Made by a program: the position numbers and the translations under genes. A stretch of DNA of 7,730 nucleotides from Phytoactinopolyspora endophytica. Its GTDB lineage: Bacteria; Actinomycetota; Actinomycetes; Jiangellales; Jiangellaceae. The notes beneath the pieces were generated by a model that saw nothing but the letters and a program-made list of their open reading frames with translations, was not told the origin of the DNA and did no database searches. Location of the stretch: positions 99,268 to 106,997 of the forward strand of contig NZ_ML142859.1 of the NCBI RefSeq assembly GCF_004138495.1. Direction: 5' to 3'. How positions within the stretch are numbered: the first letter of the stretch is position 1; each line of letters opens with the position of its first letter. Positions 1 to 5,539 of this stretch are shown piece by piece.

Positions 1-815
1 GCCATGCCGGTGACGATGGTCACCGGCATGGCGAAGCTGACCACTGCGGTCGCGAATCCGACCGCCAGACACAACATGGAGACTATCTGCGCCAGTACGG
101 CACCCGCAGCTATCCAGGGCCGTCTGCGTACCGTCGCGACCAGCTCGCGCACCGTGTCAGCCACGCCGAGGACCCGCCGCCGGACCGCCCGCCCGACCTT
201 GGTTCTGGGGCTTCGGCGGGCGACTCGGTCAGGCGCTCGCCGGCGGAACGGAATGTTCCCGGCCATGGAGCCGGCCTTCCGGGCCAACGTAGGTGTGGCC
301 ATGATCAGCAACCCGACGACCACGGCAGCGACGACGATCCCCACACTGCCGTACTGGAGCCACGCCACCCCGAAGGCCAGCCCGGAGGCATGCGCCACGG
401 CGCCGGTAGCCGCCCACAGGGCGACCACGCCGGCTGCCACGCACGTCGAAGCGCCACCCCGGCGCAGGGCGGCAACGAAGACGCCGGCTGACCCGACGCC
501 GGCGGGGATCACGCGGTTGGCGACCGTTCCACCGACGTGGGCGGTCGCCGTGTCGAGCCATCCCAGATGGCCGACGGCGATCAGCCGCTTGCCGGTGATC
601 GACGCAGCTGTGGCGACCAGCCAGCACCCTGCCACCAGGAGCAACGCGAGGGGGTTCTGCCGGGTAGCACCCACCAGATCCGGCAGGACGGACGGGAACA
701 CCGTCACGCCCGCGACGACCATTGCGGCGAGGAAGAACAATGTGAAGGCGAGCCGGAGGATTTTACGGACGCCCAATCTCCGTCGGGGCTCCGACGCAAC
801 GTTGTCTAGCGCCAC
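1..815 (-). CDS. YbhN/UPF0104-family flippase-like integral membrane protein (C-terminus beyond left edge)
   Basis: Partial gene read right to left; 271 residues are visible and the frame is still open at base 3. Hydrophobic helices lie at about residues 19-40, 55-75, 105-118, 125-150, 155-175 and 233-260. Between the last two is a strongly basic cytoplasmic-type loop (about 178-232). The segment TVANRVIPAGVGASG (97-111) matches the conserved N-R-x-x-P-A-G-x-G signature of the membrane domain shared by YbhN/UPF0104 proteins and lysylphosphatidylglycerol synthases, which are thought to move lipids across the membrane. No aminoacyl-phospholipid synthase domain is visible. The substrate cannot be inferred. 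The chosen start is GTG at 815-813, because the first helix follows soon after it. No good Shine-Dalgarno sequence precedes it, and a TTG at residue 14 is an alternative; the frame is open back to a stop at 903-905. Family is fairly sure, start is not. Confidence 0.75.
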   Translation of the reverse strand, partial: MALDNVASEPRRRLGVRKILRLAFTLFFLAAMVVAGVTVFPSVLPDLVGATRQNPLALLLVAGCWLVATAASITGKRLIAVGHLGWLDTATAHVGGTVANRVIPAGVGSAGVFVAALRRGGASTCVAAGVVALWAATGAVAHASGLAFGVAWLQYGSVGIVVAAVVVGLLIMATPTLARKAGSMAGNIPFRRRAPDRVARRSPRTKVGRAVRRRVLGVADTVRELVATVRRRPWIAAGAVLAQIVSMLCLAVGFATAVVSFAMPVTIVTGM

Positions 816-850
816 ATTGCCAATATGGCCAGGCGTTTCCGTAAAAATAC

Positions 851-868
851 TGATCGCCCAGCATACGG
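851..868. repeat. 18-bp exact repeat, copy 1
   Basis: The sequence TGATCGCCCAGCATACGG occurs here and again, identical and in the same orientation, at 5474-5491. Identity stops at both ends (c/t here versus a/g there). This copy lies 35 bp upstream of the proposed GTG start of the leftward flippase-like gene and overlaps a possible -10 box. It could be an operator or a border of a transferred segment; the sequence alone does not decide. Confidence 0.8.
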
Positions 869-890
869 TGAGCTCTACGGGAAAACGCAA
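860..890 (-). promoter_or_regulatory. Possible sigma-70-type promoter of the flippase-like gene
   Basis: On the minus strand TTGCGT (890-885) is followed after 19 bases by TATGCT (865-860), about 45 bases before the proposed GTG start. The spacing is 1-2 bases long of ideal, and matches of this quality arise by chance, so this is only a candidate. The -10 hexamer lies inside the 18-bp repeat, so a protein bound there would block it. Confidence 0.25.
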
Positions 891-977
891 ACCAAGATCT
901 GATCATGGTGCGACCGCTGTCCGCGGTTCGGCCCTGCGGCGGGGACGTCGATGCCCGAGTTGGTGTGATTTGCGTGA

Positions 978-998
978 CATTTGGCCGCGAGTGCGGGC
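978..998. repeat. Imperfect ~20-bp direct repeat, copy 1
   Basis: This copy begins CATTTGGCC and ends GTGCGGGC. It resembles 1060-1079 (CATTTGCCC ... GTGCGGGC) with one base of length difference and a few changes between the conserved ends. It overlaps the GCGTGACATTT element at 972-982. Role unknown. Confidence 0.45.
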
Positions 999-1059
999 AT
1001 CCGCGTGACGTTTTGACTCGTGACCGTGCCGAGAGGCTCTTGGACCTGCGCCCCGCGGC

Positions 1060-1079
1060 CATTTGCCCAGCGTGCGGGC
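1060..1079. repeat. Imperfect ~20-bp direct repeat, copy 2
   Basis: This copy begins CATTTGCCC and ends GTGCGGGC, partner of the copy at 978-998, 82 bp away. It runs straight into a GCGTGAC (1078-1084), the heptamer that also flanks the first copy. The pair lies just beyond the glycosidase stop codon, in the upstream region of the flippase-like gene. Confidence 0.45.
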
Positions 1080-1097
1080 GTGACACGGACGGCCGAG

Positions 1098-3299
1098 TCA
1101 CCGTGCTGCGGGGCCCGGCGGGGTGACGGGCGGCGATGTGATCCGATCCGCCAAGCCGGCGTATGCGTCGAACAGCCGCCGGGACTCGGCAGCGAGAACA
1201 CCTGGACGAGAAGGCAAGGGTCGGCAGCCTTGTAGGAGGAACTGCTCGGCCCGGGCGCGGAGCCGCCTGGCTAGCTCGTCGTCGTTGGCGCCGGGCGAGC
1301 TGATCGCCGTGTTAAGGCCGTCCGCCCAGAGGGACCAGCGTTCCTGGTAATAGCCGCCGACAAGGCCGGCCCATATTCTGCCGGCGTAGTCATCGAGAGT
1401 GAGACTTGTCGTCGTGCTCCAGGTGGTGACGATACGTCGGGCGTTGTCGGCCAGGATGTCTCGTTCCTCCGGGCTTGACGACCACGCCAGCGCTTTAGCC
1501 TCCCAATGCTGGAAGGTGAACTCGGGCCGGGTGGCGAGCATCCTGTCCAAGTCCTCGAAGACTCGCAGGAAACTGGTGACGGCAGAGCGGTCAGCGCGGC
1601 CCAGCCGAACCGATCGCTCGACGGCGTCGAGGTAAAGATGGTCGGCGACCCTCGACATGAACGCGACGCCGGCCTCGACCAGATCGTGGCCGAGCGGGCC
1701 GCTCACGAGGTCATGCTCGCGTTCGGCGACACCGATCATGCGGTCCCAGGCGTCGGCCAGGGTGACCGGGTCGTACCAGAGTGCCGCGGTGACCTCGGCC
1801 CGCAGCTCGGGGAGATCGTCGGGGATACGCGCGTACGACGGCTTCGCCGTGAGGACGCCGTTGAACTGCTCGGGGAAGATCCGAACCCCTCGGGCGTCGT
1901 AGACGGTCTCGGAGAGTCCACGCCATGCGGAGCGTAGCTCGCTGGATGATGCTCGACCGTATCGCTGGGTCACGAACGTATCGAGCCAGTCGCCGACATC
2001 GGTGATCCGGTTCCAGATGCGGTCCGCCACGAGCTCGAAGAAGACCGGGTTGTTCCGGGTGCCCTCCATCGACAGCCCGATTCCGAGCGGAGGTTCCGGC
2101 CCCACCAGTGCTTCGTCCAGCGCGGCCGGCACGGTATGCAGATCGCCGATCGGATCGGTTCGGCCGCCGAAGTTGAGCAGCGCACACCACAGCCATGGCT
2201 TTGAAGAGAACCGGTCGAGACGCCGCCACAGCGGGTCGTGCTCCGCCCAGAGATCGGCGACGATCATCCGTTCGTCGGGAATCGCGCCGAGGAACGCAGC
2301 CACCCGGTCGTCGGTCCAGAACTCTTGTTGGTACGAGAACGGCCACGCCTGCATCAACCAGGTCGCCTGTGGATCCGCGGCGCTGAGCCCGGCCAGCGTC
2401 GCCGCGGCGACCCTCGCCGGGTGTCCCGGATCCGAGCCGGCCGGCGGCATCTCGATGAACGGATCGGTTGCGTATAGATGGTCGGTGCCGAAGATCTCGA
2501 TCTGGGCTCGGGTGAGTTCGGCTCCGACCCGTTCGTACAGCCGGTCGGACGGGTCGAGAACGTGCGTCTCGAATCCCTGCCAGCGCCGAGCCGTGACTCG
2601 GGATGGAGCCAGCTGCCGCGGCACGTGTCCGGTGAACGCGGGAAGCACCGGTGTCATGCCGAAGGCGCGCTCCCGCTGCACGATCCGCGTCCCAAGATCA
2701 CGATGGCTCTTCAGCCAGCTCGTCGGCATCGGTCCGGCGAAGCCGTCCAGGCAGCCCATGAACTGGAAAGGCAGGTAGCCGGGCCCACCCAGGAACTCAC
2801 GGATGGTCTGGTCGTCGAGCCCGAGCCGGGAGTACGCGGCGTGCACGGCGGCTTCGTGCCCGGTGATGGCCAACGGCATGGTGATGCCGTGCAGCGCCAT
2901 CCAATCGATCTCGCGTTCCCAGTCGTGCCAGTCCCAGTAGGGCATGGTGTAGCTGAAGGTGCAGAAATTGAGGTAGTAGCCGTCGTTGACGTAGGCCTTG
3001 CCCCGCCGCGGCGGGGTGTCGGGGAGTGAGGTGAGCGGGAGCGGGAGCTCGGTGTCCCATTGCACCGACACACCGCAATCTTCGCGCAGGTAGTGATGGA
3101 ACGCTACGGATGCGCTGACCCCATCGGTGGCGGAGATGAGTAGCTCGCCGCCGGCCGCGCTCAGCTCGTAGTGGCGGCCGGATGTGGACTCAGCGAGGTC
3201 GTGGAAACGGATCGACCGGGCGACCGGCCCGGCGACCCGATGAGCGAGGCCGCGAACGGCTTCGGCCCACCGGGCTTCTGCTCCGTCGTCGCTGGGCAA
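1098..3299 (-). CDS. Alpha-N-acetylglucosaminidase, glycoside hydrolase family GH89 (NAGLU-like)
   Basis: Retaining exo-glycosidase of the family that removes terminal alpha-linked N-acetylglucosamine; the human member degrades heparan sulfate in lysosomes. Numbering is from an upstream GTG at 3332. The N-terminal small domain spans about residues 25-105. The (beta/alpha)8 catalytic domain then begins with YYLNFCTFSYTMPYWDW (119-135) and EIDWMALHGITMPLAITG (141-158), near-exact family signatures. Catalytic glutamates are assigned by similarity to human E316 and E446: E294 in PFIEMPP and E423 in SMEGTRNN. WLMQAW (325-330) and NFGG (387-390) fit the pocket. The helical C-terminal domain contains DYAGRIWAGLVGGYYQERW (648-666). 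Length is full for the family. No signal peptide or lipobox is visible, so it may act in the cytoplasm on imported sugars. Preferred start is TTG at 3299, four bases after AAGGAG; GTG 3332 lacks such a site. Probably co-transcribed with the preceding membrane-protein gene. The natural substrate is not known. Confidence 0.92.
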   Translation of the reverse strand: MPSDDGAEARWAEAVRGLAHRVAGPVARSIRFHDLAESTSGRHYELSAAGGELLISATDGVSASVAFHHYLREDCGVSVQWDTELPLPLTSLPDTPPRRGKAYVNDGYYLNFCTFSYTMPYWDWHDWEREIDWMALHGITMPLAITGHEAAVHAAYSRLGLDDQTIREFLGGPGYLPFQFMGCLDGFAGPMPTSWLKSHRDLGTRIVQRERAFGMTPVLPAFTGHVPRQLAPSRVTARRWQGFETHVLDPSDRLYERVGAELTRAQIEIFGTDHLYATDPFIEMPPAGSDPGHPARVAAATLAGLSAADPQATWLMQAWPFSYQQEFWTDDRVAAFLGAIPDERMIVADLWAEHDPLWRRLDRFSSKPWLWCALLNFGGRTDPIGDLHTVPAALDEALVGPEPPLGIGLSMEGTRNNPVFFELVADRIWNRITDVGDWLDTFVTQRYGRASSSELRSAWRGLSETVYDARGVRIFPEQFNGVLTAKPSYARIPDDLPELRAEVTAALWYDPVTLADAWDRMIGVAEREHDLVSGPLGHDLVEAGVAFMSRVADHLYLDAVERSVRLGRADRSAVTSFLRVFEDLDRMLATRPEFTFQHWEAKALAWSSSPEERDILADNARRIVTTWSTTTSLTLDDYAGRIWAGLVGGYYQERWSLWADGLNTAISSPGANDDELARRLRARAEQFLLQGCRPLPSRPGVLAAESRRLFDAYAGLADRITSPPVTPPGPAAR

Positions 3300-3303
3300 C
3301 GTG

Positions 3304-3309
3304 CTCCTT
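3304..3309 (-). promoter_or_regulatory. Ribosome binding site favouring the TTG start of the GH89 gene
   Basis: AAGGAG on the minus strand lies four bases before the in-frame TTG at 3299. The upstream in-frame GTG at 3332, 24 bases beyond the stop of the preceding gene, is preceded only by CATCCTGAA. The choice changes the N-terminus by 11 residues and does not affect the catalytic domain. Confidence 0.5.
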
Positions 3310-3356
3310 CGGCCTTGGGGTGTGCGGGCCACTTCAGGATGGTGCCGAGACCGGGA

Positions 3357-3938
3357 CTATGCAAGGACCACCCGGCGCCGGTAGTACGCCCATGTGAGGA
3401 CGAGCAGCAGGGGACCCCAGAGGTTCAAGGGCGCGTAGCACGTGAGCATCAGTGCGGCCCAGCCATTGCCGCTGAAGAGCAACGGCAGATCGCCGAAAGA
3501 GAAGAAGATGTCGCGGAAGCCATACGTCCAGATGGAGATGAGCGCGACCGACCCGAGGACCGCCGGGACGATCGCGGCGAAAGGTGGAACGCGCCGGCCG
3601 CCGATGAGCGGGATCCAGCGTGGCACGATCTCTCCCCAGGCGCGGACTAGCCCGAACGCGGTCAGGGCGACGAGCTCGGCGAAGATGCTCAGGCCGATGA
3701 CGTAGCCGACCTCCCAGCCGTGCACCGCGAGTGGTTCTCCGTTGTCATCCAGTGTGCCCATCGAGTGGCCGAAGGCGAGCCCCAGGCGCCACAACCCGGA
3801 GGGAAGGGTCAGCAGCGGTATGAGATGAGCGATGACATTGGCCCAGTGCGGTACGGGTCGTTCGGTCTGCTTCCGATCGGCTGTCGTGGGGTGGACAGCT
3901 CGGTCAGGGCTCACATTGATACTCGCCGCGTGGCTCAC
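3357..3938 (-). CDS. Conserved four-helix membrane protein, function unknown
   Basis: A 193-residue protein with a polar N-terminus (1-32) and four hydrophobic segments at about 36-56, 77-98, 118-140 and 158-185, ending in a basic YYRRR tail at the membrane edge. Between helices 2 and 3 is a well-defined loop WGEIVPRWIPLIGGRRVPP (101-119), and helix 4 carries CYAPLNLWGPLLLV. These look like the conserved core of a family of small actinobacterial membrane proteins, but I know no characterised member. There are no transporter, enzyme or signal-sensing motifs I can name. The start is GTG at 3938, preceded by GAGGAG at ideal spacing (six bases); a longer reading from 4004 has no such site. The TAG stop lies only 24-57 bases before the possible starts of the GH89 gene, so the two are probably one transcript, and the protein might serve in uptake or sensing for that enzyme. 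This last point is inference from position only. Confidence 0.82.
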   Translation of the reverse strand: MSHAASINVSPDRAVHPTTADRKQTERPVPHWANVIAHLIPLLTLPSGLWRLGLAFGHSMGTLDDNGEPLAVHGWEVGYVIGLSIFAELVALTAFGLVRAWGEIVPRWIPLIGGRRVPPFAAIVPAVLGSVALISIWTYGFRDIFFSFGDLPLLFSGNGWAALMLTCYAPLNLWGPLLLVLTWAYYRRRVVLA

Positions 3939-3944
3939 GGTGGT

Positions 3945-3950
3945 CTCCTC
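3945..3950 (-). promoter_or_regulatory. Ribosome binding site setting the start of the four-helix membrane protein
   Basis: GAGGAG on the minus strand is six bases from the GTG at 3938-3936. It decides in favour of this start over in-frame alternatives up to 4004, which would add 22 mostly basic residues with no membrane or domain signal. Confidence 0.7.
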
Positions 3951-4009
3951 GATCCGTCGGCTACGTGATCGAGCATCGCTGAGCAGTGAGGACCACGGCC
4001 TCACCTACA

Positions 4010-4021
4010 GCGGTGAACCGC
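4010..4021. promoter_or_regulatory. Short palindrome, candidate operator
   Basis: GCGGTGAACCGC is a perfect 5-2-5 inverted repeat, flanked on each side by a further short inverted repeat. Its compact form suits a protein binding site better than a transcript hairpin. No regulator gene is in the window to pair it with. Confidence 0.3.
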
Positions 4022-4089
4022 CTCCCACGCACGGGGGAGCTTCCGCCGCGTCCGCCGGTCTCAGTGGCCGCGGGCCGGGAGCCGGCGCC

Positions 4090-4116
4090 AGATCGCGACG
4101 ATCGGGTACGCGATCT
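4090..4116. promoter_or_regulatory. Inverted repeat, candidate operator upstream of the PH-like gene
   Basis: Perfect 8-bp arms AGATCGCG and CGCGATCT are separated by 11 bases that contain the smaller palindrome CGATCG. The arm centres are 19 bp apart, about two helical turns, which fits a dimeric repressor. The site ends 74 bases before the ATG at 4191. The candidate rests on symmetry and position only. Confidence 0.35.
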
Positions 4117-4179
4117 TCGATTTCGGTTGTGCGATGCAAGAATGCCTGTGAGAGTAGCAATCAAGATCGTGGTTGATAT

Positions 4180-4185
4180 GGAGGG
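4180..4185 (+). promoter_or_regulatory. Ribosome binding site setting the start of the PH-like gene
   Basis: GGAGGG lies at ideal spacing before the ATG at 4191. The frame also contains a TTG at 4173, but that codon precedes this site and has no ribosome binding site of its own, so the ATG is preferred. Confidence 0.75.
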
Positions 4186-4190
4186 CGGAC

Positions 4191-5450
4191 ATGCGGGTGG
4201 GCCGTGATGTCCATGACAGGCTCAAGCGCCGGGTGCAGAGTGGCCTGAAACTCGTACCTGGCGAGCAGATCGAGCTGATCGTGCGGCTTAATGGCAGGAA
4301 GCCGGAGGCGGACTGCTTGGTGATCACCAACGCGCGGGTCGTGACGTTGGAGTCGGTCGTTGAACCGTTGAACTGGGTCAGGCGGCAGGCGCTGGGCGAT
4401 GAGATCCGGACCTGGCGACTGTCCCGGAAGTTCCGCAGCCGTCTCACCGTGACCACGGGTTATGGCCGTACCGACATCTTCGGGTCGAGCCTGAGTCTGT
4501 ACGACGATGACCTGGTCGACGAGCAGATGACCGCGCTGGTGAGCAACCGGAACTCCGCTGGCGTCCTTACCGCCGTCAAGGCGTTGCGTGCCGAGGCGCA
4601 TTGGATGTCCAGTGTGTATGGCCGTGCCGTGTACGTGCTCGATCGCGGCCAGGTCCCCAGCGCGACGGCCGAGGCGATCGACCTGGACATGGTCGAGCGG
4701 CAGCTGAGTCAGTTCGACTATTGGCCGAGCAGCGAGGTGCGGCGGCATCTGGCGGTATGCCTGCCGGTCGGCGGCTGCTGGTTCGCGAACACCGAGGCCG
4801 CGGCGGGGGAGATGACGACGCCCGCGCCGGTGGAGAAGGTCCATGTCACCTCCGTGTCCGACGCGCTGGTCACGGTCGACTCGGCGAAGATCAAGAAGAC
4901 CGGCGGCCGGGAGGCGGACGTCCTCCAGCAACTCATGTCGGTGGTTGCGCACATCCGCGCCACGCCGTCGTGGAAGTCGCCGCATCTCGACGAACACGAG
5001 CTCCGCATCGATCTGGATGAGGAGGTGCGCCAGATCGCGCTGGGGTGTCACCGGGTGGCCGAGCTGCGCATGGCGATCGGCGGCAAGCCGGACGGACGTT
5101 CTGAGACGGGCCGGCGTGCCGCTACTGTGCACGACACCTCGATGATTTCGCTCGACGTCGTCGTGCGACGGCTGGAGGACCGGATCGACTCTCTCGCCTC
5201 CTACCGCGATCGCCTACGGACGTTGTCCCGTGAGCTTGCCGACCTGGACAGCGCAGCCCGGGTAGCGGACGTCGCAGAGAAGGTCGCGCACCTCGCCGCC
5301 TCGACCAGGAGCGGCGATGAACCCGGCGACAGTATCGCCGAGATGCTTCCCTACCCGCGGGAGTCCGCCGATGGGGTGCCAGACGCGCTCGACGCCTTGC
5401 GTTCGGACGTCGAACGGATCCGTCATCAGGAAGGTCAGCTCGTCTCTTAG
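4191..5450 (+). CDS. Unknown protein: bacterial PH-like N-terminal domain plus helical/coiled-coil tail
   Basis: I do not recognise a named family for this 419-residue soluble protein. The N-terminal 115 residues resemble short bacterial PH domains: a helix with LVPGEQ (21-26), a strand with LVITNARVVTLES (43-55), a basic stretch RLSRKFRSRLTV (76-87), and GRTDIFGSS (92-100) before a helix with DDDLVDEQMTAL (105-116). A mixed middle part (about 118-230) has a small hydrophobic stretch LAVCLPVGGCWF (187-198), too short and interrupted to be a sure membrane helix. The C-terminal 180 residues are charged and helical, with likely coiled coils at about 318-370 and 395-415. No signal peptide, catalytic or nucleotide-binding motif is seen. 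The opposite-strand frame across it is rich in Arg/His and is a shadow. It lies 89 bp before the molybdopterin oxidoreductase on the same strand, so co-transcription is possible. A scaffold or membrane-surface role would be guesswork. Confidence 0.8.
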   Translation: MRVGRDVHDRLKRRVQSGLKLVPGEQIELIVRLNGRKPEADCLVITNARVVTLESVVEPLNWVRRQALGDEIRTWRLSRKFRSRLTVTTGYGRTDIFGSSLSLYDDDLVDEQMTALVSNRNSAGVLTAVKALRAEAHWMSSVYGRAVYVLDRGQVPSATAEAIDLDMVERQLSQFDYWPSSEVRRHLAVCLPVGGCWFANTEAAAGEMTTPAPVEKVHVTSVSDALVTVDSAKIKKTGGREADVLQQLMSVVAHIRATPSWKSPHLDEHELRIDLDEEVRQIALGCHRVAELRMAIGGKPDGRSETGRRAATVHDTSMISLDVVVRRLEDRIDSLASYRDRLRTLSRELADLDSAARVADVAEKVAHLAASTRSGDEPGDSIAEMLPYPRESADGVPDALDALRSDVERIRHQEGQLVS

Positions 5451-5473
5451 GCCACGACCTCCTCCAGCGCACA

Positions 5474-5491
5474 TGATCGCCCAGCATACGG
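5474..5491. repeat. 18-bp exact repeat, copy 2
   Basis: This is identical to 851-868 in the same orientation. It lies in the 89-bp gap between the PH-like gene and the molybdopterin oxidoreductase, 48 bases before the latter's GTG. Both copies therefore sit in the immediate upstream region of a gene, although those genes point in opposite directions. The bases equivalent to a -10 box in copy 1 have no matching -35 here, so a shared promoter is unlikely. Confidence 0.8.
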
Positions 5492-5529
5492 GTATTCGTC
5501 TGGGAGCCGGCCGGTCTCAATGTGCCTGC

Positions 5530-5537
5530 GGGAGGAG
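5530..5537 (+). promoter_or_regulatory. Ribosome binding site of the molybdopterin oxidoreductase
   Basis: GGGAGGAG immediately precedes the GTG at 5540, with four bases between GGGAGG and the start. An in-frame GTG at 5522 would lie upstream of this site, so 5540 is preferred; relatives I recall also begin shortly before an ADPWGPRTPY-like segment. Confidence 0.65.
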
Positions 5538-5539
5538 CC

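Larger units (their letters stand above)
816..1097. other. Non-coding stretch between the GH89 gene and the flippase-like gene, with imperfect repeats
   Basis: No convincing gene is seen in these 282 bases. Short frames on both strands lack ribosome binding sites and family-like composition. Because both flanking genes read leftward, this is the 3' flank of the glycosidase gene and the 5' region of the flippase-like gene. It holds GCGTGACATTT (972-982) and GCGTGACGTTT (1003-1013), spaced 31 bp, with a third GCGTGAC at 1078-1084. It also holds a longer imperfect pair at 978-998 and 1060-1079. A possible leftward promoter and one copy of the window's 18-bp repeat lie at its left end. No strong hairpin with a T run was found. 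Confidence 0.6.
3939..4190. promoter_or_regulatory. Divergent promoter region with clustered inverted repeats
   Basis: These 252 bases separate the leftward membrane-protein/GH89 unit from the rightward PH-like gene, so promoters for both directions should lie here. No hexamer pair is good enough to call. Dyads seen are: GTGAGG/CCTCAC (3986-4004, 7-base loop); GCGGT-GA-ACCGC (4010-4021); CTCCC/GGGAG (4022-4039, 8-base loop); and AGATCGCG/CGCGATCT (4090-4116). The first could also form a leader hairpin in the leftward transcript. The part nearest the rightward gene (about 4117-4165) is AT-richer than its surroundings, as expected of a promoter. Confidence 0.45.

Noticed and set aside
4..1008. 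334-codon plus-strand open frame at the left end
   Set aside because: Low-complexity Ala/Thr/Arg composition; it is antisense to a minus-strand membrane protein with clear helices and a family signature.
1029..1043. Hairpin CCGAGA-GGC-TCTTGG as a terminator after the GH89 gene
   Set aside because: The stem is short with a wobble pair that becomes a mismatch in the leftward transcript, and no T run follows.
905..1126. Small 73-codon plus-strand frame containing CPACGRD
   Set aside because: The zinc-ribbon-like cysteine pair is single and incomplete, no ribosome binding site precedes the ATG, and the frame overlaps the end of the GH89 gene.
4161..5132. 323-codon open frame on the minus strand opposite the PH-like gene
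   Set aside because: Composition is shadow-like (Arg, His, Pro, Leu runs); the plus-strand frame has a good ribosome binding site and normal protein composition.
5504..5518. Near-palindrome GAGCCGGCCGGTCTC before the molybdoenzyme as terminator or operator
   Set aside because: It leaves no loop, is asymmetric by one base, has no T run, and such GC palindromes are common in this base composition.
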